A stretch of DNA of 64,000 nucleotides from Megaustenia siamemsis (lineage: Eukaryota; Mollusca; Gastropoda; Stylommatophora; Ariophantidae): positions 107,326,396 to 107,390,395 of the forward strand of contig JAVIAB010000092.1 of the NCBI GenBank assembly GCA_032433765.1, written 5' to 3'. A program made the position numbers and the translations under genes. Below, one piece after another: positions 33,251-44,226 of the stretch (within the stretch, counting starts at the first letter, position 1; each line of letters begins with the position of its first letter). The notes below the pieces were generated by a model. That model did no database searches. It was not told the origin of the DNA and was given only the letters and a program-made list of their open reading frames with translations.

Positions 33251-34221
33251 TTAGAATATATTGTAACAACTGGAATATATTGTAACAACTGAAATATATT
33301 GTAACAACAGGAATATATTGTAATAATTGGATTATATTGTCACAACTGGAATATATTGTAATAACTGGAATATATTGTAACAAATGGAATATATTGTAAC
33401 AGCTGCAATATATTTTACAACTGGAATATATTGTAACAGCTGGAATATATTGTAACAACTGGAATATATTGTAACAACTGAATATATTGTTACAACTGGA
33501 ATATATTGTAACAACTAAAATATATTGTAACAGCTGGAGTATATTGTAACAACTGGAATTTATTGCAACAGCTGGACTATTTTTGTAACAGCTGGAATAT
33601 ATTGTAACAGCTGGAATATATTGTAACAGCTGGAATATATTGTAACAGCTGGAATATATTGTAACAGCTGGAATATATTGTAACAACTGGAATATATTGT
33701 AACAGCTGGAATATATTGTAACAGCTGGATTATATTGTAACAACTGGACTATTTTTGTAACAGCTGGAATATACTGTAACTGCTGGAATATATTGAAACA
33801 GTTGGAGTATATTGTAACAGCTGGAATATATTGTAACAACTGGAATATATTGTAACTGCTGGAATATAGTGTAACAACTGGAGTATAGTGTAACAGCTGG
33901 AGTATATTGTAACAGCTGGAATATATTGTAACAGCTGGAATATATTGTAACAAATGGAAATATTGTAACAGCTGGAGTATATTGTAACACCTGGAATATA
34001 TTGTAACAGCTGTAATATATTGTAACAACTGAAATATATTGTAACAACTGGAATATATTGTAACAGTTGGAATATATTGTAACAACTGGAATATAGTGTA
34101 ACAACTGGAATATATTGTAACAACTGGAATATATTGTAACAGCTGGAATATATTGTAACAGCTGGAATATATTGTAACAACTGAAGTACATTGTAACAAC
34201 TGAAATATATTGTAACAACAG
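33251..34221. repeat. About 20-bp minisatellite derived from LINE-A1 coding sequence, about 50 units
   Basis: Units such as GGAATATATTGTAACAACT or ...CAGCT repeat with 18-21-base spacing and many variants. The monomer equals the LINE-A1 codons for Leu-Glu-Tyr-Ile-Val-Thr-Thr-Gly just upstream (TTAGAATATATTGTAACAAC at 33251). The remaining LINE 3' end is missing after the array. The large Tyr/Ser/Cys-rich minus-strand ORFs are artefacts. Confidence 0.93.
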
Positions 34222-34706
34222 TGGAAAAAAAATAAAAATAAAAGGTGTCTCTGCAAACTGTGCTGTGACCAAATGAAAATGAACGCCACGGTACACGAAC
34301 GGGGTACGTGTCCGCGCACCAAAGTGAAAATGTGTGCACACAGGACAGTTTTCAGGGAGGACCTCTCATTCTTATTTTTATTTTGGCTTATAATGCCTGC
34401 TGTAAACAATCGTGACTTAACTAGCCCCAGATGTGTAGGGGTTATGAAGACGACGTTACTGGTGGTGATGATGGTAACATAACAGAGAAGTATGAACTTA
34501 TGGACAGAACCAAGAACGTGTAAAACAAGTCCTACGTGTGTTCGATTTTACAGCGAATCCGTCCTGTTCAAAAGCTAGCGGATTTCATGAAAGATCCGAA
34601 ACCAAACACCGCTTTTCATCAATCAAATATGTGCTGTATAACAAATAAAGTCAGAATCACTAAGGAGAAAATGTAAGTTATTATCTCATTAAAAATAATA
34701 TGTAAC
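34222..34706. other. No supported feature
   Basis: Unique-looking sequence with no LINE-A1 continuation. No gene recognised. Confidence 0.45.
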
Positions 34707-34989
34707 TACAAATACCAAAAGGGAGCCGCGATAGCTCAGTGGTTAATGAACTGGACTGCAAAGGACAAGGGGTAGGGTTCGATCCCAATCGACTGCTTCC
34801 GGGTTCACCAAGCCTTAATGGGTACCGGATTTTTTTCTGGGAAAGTAGAGCGGCACGGGCGTAATACCGACCACATTACCCCAAAAATAATGTGCTGAAG
34901 GTCTGTAAAATTTATGGTCACTAACATCATATCCCCTATACGTCACTTGGCGTGACGGGGGCTCTTTACTTTTTTTTACAAATACTAAA
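34707..34989 (+). mobile_element. SINE-A copy 7 with 13-bp TSD
   Basis: TACAAATACCAAA (34707-34719) and TACAAATACTAAA (34977-34989) flank a full element starting at 34721. Boxes are intact. The hairpin carries a G-T wobble (ACGTC-ACTT-GGCGT). Confidence 0.94.
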
Positions 34990-35255
34990 TAATTTTATGA
35001 TCCACATTTCCACAGTTAGTTTCCATATTTTGTTATTTTATCTATGTCATGTTTACAAATTAAAAGCATAATTAGAAGCCGTAGCTGCACACCCATTTTA
35101 TACGTTTCACGTCATTTATTATGTAAATAACCACCACTCAGATTTACTTTCATCATGAGAAAATCAATGTCCATCCATTACTGATATTTTATTTGTTAAC
35201 ACTTTTTTGTTACATTTTATCTTCTCTTCTCGTTTGCCATTTTATCGCTAAATAT

Positions 35256-35580
35256 ATAAACATTATCAGAAATGAAGAACTGGGGAAAAAATTAGTAATA
35301 AATTCCACTATAAAATACATAAAGAAACAACAGATAAAACGGGTTGGCCACGTGATAAGACAGAAAGATTAAAACACACAACGAGCCTTCAATAAACACT
35401 GCGAAAACAAAAGGCCCACTGGCCGACAAAGAAAAAGATGGATTGATGGAATATTAGAAATACTAGGAAACATAACAGGAAAGGCCAACAGAAGAACTGA
35501 AGACCGCAAATTATATCTCCCCTTGACATTGAAAGGCAAATGAGGAAAAAAGACGGAGAAGAATATCTCTTCTTTTTTTA
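35256..35580 (+). pseudogene. LINE-E 3' end
   Basis: Reads NEELGKKLVINSTIKYIKKQ, QIKRVGHVIRQKD, stop, TQRAFNKHCENKRPTGRQRK, RWIDGILEILGNITGKANRR and TEDRKLYLPLTLKGK, then a GA-rich end. Same family as 19.3-19.8 kb, opposite strand. Confidence 0.78.
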
Positions 35581-35929
35581 TATTCTTGTCTATAACAAAC
35601 CCCAACTTTCTAACTATGAACTACAACGTAAGACAGAGCATTTTATTTCTCCTCAGAATTTAACTAAAATGATTGGCACCCGGAACGACTAATTTATTGT
35701 TATAGTCCGTTCAGATTCGTTTGCCGAGATGTTATGATTTATAATTCAAAAAGTTCTTGATGATTTCACATGATTTTTGGCATACGGTGTTAAAATGTTC
35801 ATGTCACGAGAACATATGTGTTACTCGATGTCTAGCTATAACGGTTTTCTTAAAGCGGCGAATTCCTTTGATCTTTGCCCATGTAACTATTATTTTGACC
35901 CTAATCAATGGTTTACAGTAATCTAGTGC

Positions 35930-36200
35930 AATAATGACCCATAGACGTGTCCATAAAATTTTACTTGGTGGCAAGTATACAAATTTTAAATTATATATAG
36001 AACTTTTGTTCGTAGAGTCAATTTGATATAGTTCCATGCTCTTGGTGTGAGTTTCCCAAATGTTGTCGCTGCCTTTCAAATACGTACATTTAGTTCCTCA
36101 TCTAAGGAAAGTGTGGCTGTAATAGTGGATCCAAGATAGCTGAACTTCTGTACTGACTCAAGCAGGCTTCCATTCAAAGTAATGGTTGTTGGTTTGCTTA
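35930..36200 (-). pseudogene. Degraded LINE RT fragment
   Basis: Minus strand: ISKPTTITLNGSLLESVQKF, SYLGSTITATLSLDEELN, then in another frame FGKLTPRAWNYIKLTLRTKV. The phrase FSYLGSTIT followed by an Arg-Ile block is typical of LINE RT thumb regions. It is a different family from LINE-A to E and is strongly decayed. Confidence 0.55.
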
Positions 36201-36310
36201 TAACATATTTTTGATTGCTTGGGTGGTCTTGAACAATAAACTGTTTAACAAATCAACTAGGAAATTTTGCAAATCAAACTATTTATCTGTAGACTTAATC
36301 AGAGTAATGA

Positions 36311-36610
36311 TCATTCAGAATCAGACGAGTCAAATAGGTCGATTACTGCTTTCGGCTGAACAAACAACAAACCATCCTTTTTCCAATATTCCTCTTCTTG
36401 TCGTTACACATGATCCTCACATTTTACCCAGTAGTCTTTATTTATATTTGATAGAGCCTGATTTGTAAGTGTCTCAACATCGCATAATTTGAAAGTTTTA
36501 TTTGTATATGCTACGTGTCCTTTAACTTTTGCCCAAACTAGTTCTATAGGATTTAAGTGTGCATGATATTGAGGTAGTCTCAAACATCTATGGCCATGTT
36601 CTTGTATAAA
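36311..36610 (-). pseudogene. DDE transposase C-terminal fragment
   Basis: The minus-strand frame reads LRLPQYHAHLNPIELVWAKV, KGHVAYTNKTFKLCDVETLT, NQALSNINKDYWVKCEDHV, then one premature stop, then EEEYWKKDGLLFVQP and a natural end IDLFDSSDSE plus TGA. LNPIE carries the third catalytic acidic residue of IS630/Tc1/mariner-type DDE/DDD transposases. The N-terminal DNA-binding and first two catalytic regions are not readable upstream. It is dead but keeps a coherent frame of about 100 codons, so it is moderately recent. Confidence 0.72.
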
Positions 36611-37074
36611 TCTTTATAACAATGTTATGCTCAGTAAAATATTTTGCCTTTATATTCATTCTCACATAGACTTGCAGAAGATAATATGGATAGTGCCGCC
36701 TCCTTTCTGTAAATATTGAGATTTGCCTCTGATTTATGACTCGAACTCGAGTCTACGGCCGTGATTTTGACGTCACATAATTTCCGGTTTCGGCTAAAAT
36801 GTCATTTTGTGCTAAACGGGAAATTTCATATGTAACATTTCTTTATAAAAATTTATAGTGGAAACATAACTATTTTAGGACGGTGCGCATTCAGCCGTGA
36901 AGGTCTTGCCTATATGTTAAAGAATCAGCTGTGAGATGTAAGCATCTACATAATCCCGCCGGTGTTTATAATATCGATTAACTTTTTTTTAATATAGGTT
37001 AAATAAGGCATCTTTGAAACTGGATCACATTTCTTTGATAAAAAAAATATTTTTATAGCGACATTCTTCTTCTT
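36611..37074. other. Interior of TIR element, nothing further recognised
   Basis: This is where more of the transposase would be expected, but frames are broken. One TGACGTCA lies near 36768. Confidence 0.4.
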
Positions 37075-37665
37075 CTTTTTCTTCTTTTCTCTTTCACTGA
37101 TACCTAAAAGGTGTCGTGGTATTGTCGTTCTTGTGCTGCTCGAATTGTCTGAATTTGTGATTTTCCTTTGTTGTTACATGTCTCTGTCACTGCATCTATC
37201 CATCTTCTTCTGGGTCTTCCTCTTGGTCTTTTTCCATGCATTCTCGAGAAGAACGCCCTTGATGGTGATTGGTGAGGATTCATTACCAGGTGGCCAAACC
37301 ATTTAAGTTGTTGTTGTTCTATATATTCTTGGCAGGGTTTTGTTCCTACCATTTTTCTTATGGTTTCATTTGGTATTCTATCTCTTCTTGTGTTGTTTGT
37401 TACTTTTCTCAAGCATCGCATCTCACATGTATTGATCTTTCTTAAATGTGATTTAGAAAGGGTCCATGTTTGACTTTCATAGCACAAAGTTGGTATGAAG
37501 ATGCTATTTATCATTTGTTGTTTAGCTGGCATAGAAATGTTTGGATGTCTTAACAATGGTGAAAGCTGGTATGTGACAGCATTTGCTTTTTGTATTCTCA
37601 TGTCAATTTCTCTGTCTAATTTTCCATCTTCTGTGAACATTGTGCACATTTAGCGACATTAGTAT
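37075..37665 (-). pseudogene. LINE-D, C-terminal half of RT ORF, open frame
   Basis: A continuous 181-codon minus-strand frame: EIDMRIQKANAVTYQLSPLL, LRHPNISMPAKQQMINSIFI, IPTLCYESQTWTLSKSHLR, EYIEQQQLKWFGHLVMNPHQ, GKRPRGRPRRRWIDAVTETC, ending at a stop after HDTF. A (GAA)n-rich 3' tail follows at 37060-37100. The open frame and its place inside the TIR element suggest a fairly recent, 5'-truncated insertion. Confidence 0.85.
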
Positions 37666-37759
37666 TCTAAATCTAACTTCAAAAGATCAATGCAAATGAA
37701 CAATAAGTTTTTGAAAAAAATAAATTAATGTCTAGGCAAACGAATCTGAACGGACTATA

Positions 37760-38308
37760 GTTAGTATTTTGGCGCCCCTTTTCATCTTTGTAGCGATCGT
37801 TTCAATGACTCGAACATGAAGCAACTTACCTCCCCTGTCCTATCCCATATAAAAATAGTTACATACGTCACTACGAGTTATTATCGCAATTCATCTTTCA
37901 TGCTTTCATGTTTTGTAATGATTTCTTTGTATTTTAGAAGAGCTTTATTGATATTTTCAATTTCTGACGTTAGAGTTGCTTCAAATTCTTCTTGCTTATT
38001 TTTTACTCTACTCCTTGACCTCGATAAAATTATTTTGATATCAAGGTCTATCTACCATCTAGACATGAGAGTAAGGCCAAAAAGAAGGCCGGTGCAAGAT
38101 ATCACATATACGCTGGAATTTACTGCTGCAGGCGTTGACAGCTAGTACAGGACATAGGAAACTTCAATGGGGAAATCCAAGTTCCAACAGACAAGGTAAA
38201 TAATGATTATTATTGCTATTGATAACTGCACATATATTTGAAATTTTTTAGACATATCCTATATCAGTGTTATCGCCCATTTCAATATTACCAGTCAACA
38301 AAACCTGG
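37760..38308. other. No supported feature
   Basis: No gene or family recognised. Confidence 0.45.
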
Positions 38309-38620
38309 TTAACTCTTTCCGTACGTTTCACCGCACTGTGCACCACGCCGATTTCGACAACGTGCGTTTCGCCGTATTGTGCGCCACGCTCAATATGATT
38401 ATTGTGAACGCCATCAAACCATATTCTTTTTACCTGACTTGTATATCATCTTGATATTGGTGAAATCTAATTCCTTGTTTAATTAACTAAAAATTCATAT
38501 ATAAAATATTATATGTTAGATTAATATAAATATGTAGATTGATTCTTAAAACTTGAACAATTTTGTCTCTGAAATCTCTTCCGTTGCGTCGATAAAAAGA
38601 TTCCGTACGGAAAGAGTTAA
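38309..38620. mobile_element. piggyBac-like MITE with TTAA duplications
   Basis: TTAA at 38309-38312 and 38617-38620 borders a 304-base element with perfect 13-base inverted ends CTCTTTCCGTACG. Near the left end two 28-base direct copies differ at a few positions (38321-38348 and 38362-38389). TTAA targets and C-T-rich ends are the mark of piggyBac superfamily elements. There is no transposase, so it is a non-autonomous miniature. Confidence 0.82.
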
Positions 38621-38722
38621 TAACACAGAATTAATTGTTGTTGAAAGTGATAACAATAGTGGAAGTGGTGAAAACTTTGATCGTTTTGGTTGTGGCCAAA
38701 GGCAGAGTTGTGGCAAATGTAT

Positions 38723-39712
38723 GCGACGTTTGATAGCTGTAGTAGTAGATTAGATGACGTTTGATAGCTGTAGTAGTAGATTAGATGACGTGTGATAGAT
38801 GTAGTAGAGGATTAGATGACGTGTGATAGATGTAGTAGTAGATTAGATGACGTTTGATAGCTGTAGTAGTAGATTAGATAACGTATTATAGATGTAGTAG
38901 TAGATGAGATGACGTTTGATAGCTGTAGTAGTAGATTAGATTACGTTTGATAGCTGTAGTAGTAGATTAGATGACGTTTGATAGCTGTAGTAGTAGATTA
39001 GATGACGTGTGATAGATGTAGTAGTAGATGAAATAACGTTTGATAGCTGTAGTAGTAGATTAGATGACGTGTGATAGCTGTAGTAGTAGATGAGATAACG
39101 TTTGATAGCTGTAGTAGTAGATTAGATGACGTTTGATAGCTGTAGTAGTAGATGAGATAACGTTTGATAGCTGTAGTAGTAGATTAGATGACGTGTGATA
39201 GATGTAGTAGTAGATGAGATAACGTTTGATAGCTGTAGTAGATTAGATGACGTGTGATAGATGTAGTAGTAAATTAGATGACGTTTGATAGTTGTAGTAG
39301 TAGATTAGATGACGTGTGATAGATGTAGTAGTAGATGAAATAACGTTTGATAGCTGTAGTAGTAGATTAGATGACGTGTGATAGATGTAGTAGTAGTAGA
39401 TGAAATAACGTTTGATAGCTGTAGTAGTAGATTAGATGACGTGTGATAGATGTAGTAGTAGATGAAATAACGTTTGATAGCTGTAGTAGATTAGATGACG
39501 TGTGATAGATGTAGTAGTAGATGAGATGACGTTTTATAGCTGTAGTAGTAGATTAGATGACGTGTGATAGATGTAGTAGTAGATGAGATGACGTTTGATA
39601 GCTGTAGTAGTAGATTAGATGACGTGTGATTGATGTAGTAGTAAATTAGATGACGTGTGATAGAAGTAGTAGTAGATTAGATGACGTGTGATAGTTGTTG
39701 TAGTAGATTAGA
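38723..39712. repeat. 31-bp minisatellite, about 32 units
   Basis: Core GACGTTTGATAGCTGTAGTA then GTAGATTAGAT. Two main variants (TTTGATAGCTG and TGTGATAGATG) tend to alternate over much of the array, which points to dimer-level amplification. Small losses of one GTA triplet occur. Confidence 0.94.
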
Positions 39713-39845
39713 TTCAGTTATAATTTTCGGAGACGTGGCGGTAACTGTATCAGTTTTGATTATAGTTATAACCGCTTTTGTTAAAACTCTAACACACGTG
39801 GTAAATAATTCTTGCAGCCTCTCTAAAGCTTGCATGTATACCATG

Positions 39846-40070
39846 ATCATCACCATCATAACAGTGCTGGCCTAAGTGATCACGTCTCTCCACAACCCTG
39901 TCTCTACAGTTGTTTATCAATTCTTCTATCAACTCCCTAGTAACGTATTATCTCACGTTCTCTTGTTTCATTTTTCTCCATCTCCTTCTGTCTCCTCTGT
40001 CGATTTCTTCAGCTGCATTTTTCATTCAGCTGCAAACATGTTTCTGCCATTCCCTTCTTATTTTGTGTCC
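39846..40070 (-). pseudogene. Old LINE-A-like 3' end
   Basis: On the minus strand the frame includes ELINNCRDR and the tail is ATGATGGTGATGAT. It is strongly diverged from LINE-A1 but in the same arrangement. It lies directly beyond the tail of a younger copy. Confidence 0.45.
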
Positions 40071-40072
40071 AT

Positions 40073-40515
40073 CATCATCATCAAGTACCGGGCCTGCTGG
40101 CGTGGGTGATTATGTCTCTCCACAACTTTCGATCTCGACAGTTATTTATCATTTCTGTTGTTGACCTTCTACCAAGCCATTCTCTTAAGCTGTCTGATAT
40201 TTTTTTCTCTTTGCTACCCTCTTTCTTTTCGTCCCTCAATTTTTCCTATGGTTACAATATATTCCAGTTGTTCTCTTCTCATTACATGGCCAAAAAATGA
40301 TGATTGTTTCTTCCTAATATTGGAAATTAGCTCTCTTTTTGCTTTGACCTCTTTCAGAACATTTTCATTACCTTTCTTAGCTGTCCATGGTATTTTCAAC
40401 ATTCTTCTGTAAAACCACATTTGTACAGATTCCAGTGACTTTCTTGTCTGTTGTCCTATTGTCCATGATTCACATCTATATGTTAAGACTGGCTCTACAT
40501 AACATTTAAGAAGTC
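40073..40515 (-). pseudogene. LINE-A1 3' end
   Basis: Minus strand: RRMLKIPWTAKKGNENVLKE, ELISNIRKKQSSFFGHVMRR, EQLEYIVTIGKIEGRK, then a frameshift, and the end in a (GATGATGATG) tail at 40073. 5'-truncated near 40515. Confidence 0.85.
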
Positions 40516-42255
40516 TTTTTCTTAAATTTTCTTATTTCATGTTAAGCGCCCATTATAAATATTCCTTCCTAACGTCGATACGAAACTTTGTTTGCCTTGT
40601 ATCTTCTAGACCTTTCTTGCTAATTTAGCTACCCATTTTGTTCTCAATTTCTTCCATAAATCTACTCTTCTTTGTGGTCTCAATGATTTTATCGTCGGCT
40701 GTTCGATCTTCTAGGATGTGCATGCCGCAACTATACAGACACACACATATATATGTAAATAATAGTTCAGGTGTGAAATAGATGGAGCATTGTTGCCAGT
40801 GGGGACTTATGAATATTGACACTTTTTAATGTTATTTTATTCCGATCTTAAAAATAGAACAATCAGATCGTTATGATTACTGACATCTGCGGCAAACGAT
40901 ACCGTCAAGATAATCTGCAGACGTTGTGAACAAAAGTGTGAACTGTAAAAGAGACGAAAAAATAGAATGTTTTTGCTGTCGAAAATGGTGATCGTGCACG
41001 GATAAAGAGTTATTAGAAAATGGAAATGTGTGTATCGAACATGTTAAACAACAAAGTTCGGGCGATGGATTATTGGAATAATAATGAATGGTAAAGTTCT
41101 GTGTGACGATGGATCGAGCAGTGACACAAATAAACACTGTTTTATTCTGATCTGTTTGTTTTCCGTCAGTGATTAAAAAAACCGTTTGAACGACAATGAA
41201 AAGTAAGTTCTTTTGTTTCACCTTGTATTCTAACGTAAACGCGTTGTGAAGAGTTTTACAGATGTAGATTTGGACATAGGAATAGACAACAGCGGGAACG
41301 CTTCAAACGAGTAGAAAATGTACACACAAACGAAGAGAGAATAAAATATTCAGAACGACATATCACTAAATCAATCGAGGGTATTTAATTACAAAAGGCG
41401 TTGTTTGCAACTGTCGATAAATTCGTATTGAAGTTATTAAGAGAAATAAACGAGTAAATAAGAACAGGCAAAAGAAAAAAAGAGAGAGAAGAAAACAGAA
41501 CAGATGCAGTAAAGGGGGAATGGGAATGTTGAATCAATAGTGGAGAAAAAGGCGTTAATTCTTATAGTTCTATTCCAAGACTCGTGATAAAGGTTGCGCG
41601 ATTATTTCTTTACCTACTTTATATATTGTTCTGTACTGTTTTTATCAACAGTTGTATATAGACACTATTTTGTTCTGTTTCATTACAAGAATGCTCAAGT
41701 CAATTGACTACTAGTTATTTCTACAGTAACATATAATCAAGAATGCAGGGACTACAGTGACAGATGTATTCATCATTTAGATGAACAGAAGACCATCTGA
41801 CATTACGTGTTTGCAGTCGTCAAATGTCGAGTTTACAGTTTGAAAATGCAGTGGTCAGTCTGGCTTATAGCATGGGTGCCTGTACTAAGTTTGTATTCCC
41901 AAAATCTTACGGTGACGTCAACTACTAGGCATGTTTGTATCAAATCATCTAGTTATTTCCTGGACGAGCACGTACTCATAGTGATGGACACACTATTTTT
42001 AATTAACTTGTGCTAAGTGTGAATATCCTCCACGCTTTCAGTTTTCCTGACCATGTAATGTAATCTGCTTTTACAAACACACACACAGACACAAATCATA
42101 GAGTAAAATGGTTAAACCCTTTAATCGAAGAAAGACCACCGTGAACAGACATGCTCTACATTAAAATGGAAGATAATAATAGCACACATTGTGAGAGTAT
42201 TATATTGTTTTTTACATGGAACCACCGCCCTTTGAAGTAGTATTTAGGGGGCGGT
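40516..42255. other. Mostly unassigned 1.7 kb; one signal-peptide-like ORF
   Basis: No repeat family recognised. From 41846 a short plus-strand frame begins MQWSVWLIAWVPVLSLYSQ, which has the look of a secretion signal, and ends at 42016. There is no convincing splice donor or downstream exon, so I do not call a gene. TGACGTCA occurs near 41910. Confidence 0.35.
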
Positions 42256-42955
42256 GCTTGGAATTATGAATATCAAAAAGACTAAGACCATGATCATAAA
42301 CAAAGAAAATACTCTAAACCCACAAGTGGATATCAAAATTGAAGGAATAGACCTGGAGTCAGTTCAGAACTACAGCTGCCTAGGACATACTATAACCAGT
42401 GATAGAAAATGTAAAACTGAAATAAACAAAAGAATAGGAGTGACAAAAAGTTATTTTATTGTCATGAAAAATATACTAGCATCAAAATAAATAACACCAG
42501 GGCTAAAACTAAGAATAGCAAAATGTTATATCTTCTCAACATTCCCATATGGTGCAGAAACATGGGCATTATACAAGAAAACAGAACAGAAAATTGAAGC
42601 ATTTGAAATGTAGATTTATAGAGGAAGAATTGAATAGAAAGAAAAGAAAACAAACGAGGAAGTTTTAAAACTAAAAATAAAAAGAGAACTATTAAACACA
42701 ATTATAACAAGACAAATGAAATTTTTGGGGCATGTTAAAAGACACAACAGCCTAATAAAATAAATATTAGAAGGGAAAATACAAGTTAAAAGAGGCAGAG
42801 GCAGACCAAGACTAACATGGATGAGTAACATCAAAGATGGACAAGTCAGCCTATGACAACCTGCACCATCAAAGCAAGAGACAAAGTGGAATGGCACTCC
42901 ATGGTAGCCAACCTACGTTGCGGAGATGGTACTCGATGATAATGATGATGCTTGG
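42256..42955 (+). pseudogene. LINE-B, 5'-truncated copy
   Basis: Reads KIEGIDLESVQNYSCLGHTI, TSDRKCKTEINKRIG, GLKLRIAKCYIFSTFPYGAE, TWALYKKTEQKIEAFEM, KKTNEEVLKLKIKRELLNTI, ITRQMKFLGHVKRHNSL and KRGRGRPRLTWMSNIK. The (GATAATGATGATG) tail follows. Several stop codons. Confidence 0.85.
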
Positions 42956-42971
42956 AATACAAAGTTATTGT

Positions 42972-43365
42972 AATTTAAAATGTAAAAAAAGTAAGTAAAG
43001 TACCCCCCGTCACGCCAAGTGGCATATAGGGAAATATGGTGTTAGTGACCCTATATTTTACAGACCTTCAGCACATGATTTTTGGGGTAATGTGGTCGGT
43101 ATTACGCCCGTGCTGCTTTACTTTCCCAGAAAAAATCCGGTACCCATTTAAGGCTGGGTGAACCCGGAGCCGTCGGTTGGGATCGAACCCTACCCCTTGT
43201 CCGTAGTAGTCCAGTTCACTAACCACTGAGCTATCGCGGCTCCCACTAATTTTTAGGGAATTAGTAAAACCCAGGTGTCCTCGCCAGGGAACGAACCCCG
43301 GCTGTTGCCGTGGTAAGCCAACCGCCTATCGATTGCGCTAACCGGACACCCAATTTAAAATGTAA
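42972..43365 (-). mobile_element. Dimeric SINE: tRNA-like unit plus SINE-A copy 8, 14-bp TSD
   Basis: AATTTAAAATGTAA at 42972-42985 and 43352-43365 brackets both parts. On the minus strand the insertion starts with a tRNA-like unit (GGTGTCC pairing with GGACACC as a 7-base acceptor stem, TTAGCGCAATCGATAGG, GGGGTTCGTTCCC). A short AT linker with an inverted repeat (ACTAATT/AATTAGT) follows, and then a complete SINE-A with boxes and hairpin (ATGCC-ACTT-GGCGT, one wobble). There is no TSD between the two units. Confidence 0.82.
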
Positions 43366-43727
43366 GCCAAATCTAAATGCGAATTTTCGTTAAATTGCCA
43401 TGGTGGACTTCCCATAAATTGTTAGGCGGCACTGAATCAATTAACAACACGGGAGACTCCTTAGGATGTTCAATCCCATGCTAAATGGAGGATGGAAGCG
43501 GAAAACATAAAACTAAAAAACTTGGCGGTTTTTTTTAAGAGTACAATCATCCTTGGCAACAAGCGTTCATGAAAATATCAACATTCGAACTGTTGACATC
43601 GTTTGGTGTTATTTTTTTAAGTTGAACAAAACAAAGAAGTGACAGAAATAGACTCTCCATAAGTGACAATAACTGCTTTATTTTGTAATGTACATGTTTC
43701 AAAAATAAGAAAAAAAAAATCATCTAC
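43366..43727. other. No supported feature
   Basis: No gene or family recognised. Confidence 0.45.
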
Positions 43728-43905
43728 CTGTCACGCATTGTGGCGTTTGAAAATATGGATGGATGTCCATATTTGTCCATCACCAGTGGCATACTTGCGT
43801 GTGAAGATCGTAGAACCATGCCAGGCCGCTTACTTTCCAGGAGAAAATCTCCGGAATCCATTCACAAAAGCTGGGTAGATCTCGAAGCCAGTCGGGTCAA
43901 TAAAA
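43728..43905 (-). mobile_element. Divergent SINE-A relative
   Basis: Keeps the order of SINE-A body blocks (CACGCATTGTGGCG, CTTACTTTCCAGGAGAAAAT, CCGGAATCCATTC, GCTGGGT) with many changes. The tRNA head is not seen. It is an old copy or a related subfamily. Confidence 0.55.
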
Positions 43906-44084
43906 TATTTGTCTCATTGGGAAACCAAAGCAGAAGCCACATAGTCAGTAGGCGAGTGCACTACTCACACCACATTCAATAGTTGAAGAAAAGAAAGAAC
44001 TCGCGTTTCGTAGAATATTGAAAATATGTTGTTGTTTTTTTCCCCACATGCGCAGATTTGTTTAATAGCATAATCATCAATTTT

Positions 44085-44180
44085 GACTTTTCTGTCCCAT
44101 AGAAAATCCACTGCCCATTGAAGGCTGGGTGAACCGTCGATCGCAATCGATCCTGACTTCTTGTCCTCACTGAGCCACCC
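44085..44180 (-). mobile_element. SINE-A fragment (head region)
   Basis: Contains GTCCCATAGAAAATCCACTG, CCCATTGAAGGCTGGGTGAA and CTCACTGAGCC, the head half of SINE-A read on the minus strand. The 3' half is absent and poly(C) follows. Confidence 0.6.
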
Positions 44181-44226
44181 CCCCCCCCCTTTTACACCCT
44201 TTCCCCCCCCCAAAAAAAAAAAAAGA
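44174..44226. repeat. Poly(C) runs and poly(C)-poly(A) junction
   Basis: Two C-runs of 10 or more bases separated by TTTTACACCCTTT, the second followed directly by about 13 A. Confidence 0.9.

Larger units (their letters stand above)
35703..37757. mobile_element. DNA transposon relic with TIRs and TA duplication (IS630/Tc1-mariner-like)
   Basis: A perfect inverted repeat beginning TATAGTCCGTTCAGATTCG (25 bases, 35701-35725 and 37735-37759) frames 2.06 kb; similarity continues imperfectly inward for some 30 bases. If the outer TA is the target duplication, the TIR is 23 bases. A transposase C-terminus lies inside on the minus strand (36311-36610), and LINE fragments are nested at 35.93-36.2 and 37.08-37.66 kb. 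TA duplication plus DDE-type Asn-Pro-Ile-Glu agree with the IS630/Tc1/mariner superfamily. Confidence 0.75.

Noticed and set aside
33201..34409. 402-codon Tyr/Ser/Cys-rich ORF resembling a structural protein
   Set aside because: It is the minus strand of the LINE-derived minisatellite; three frames are similarly open.
43250..43350. Functional tRNA gene
   Set aside because: The acceptor stem pairs, but the T-arm has mismatches, and the unit is part of a TSD-flanked SINE insertion.
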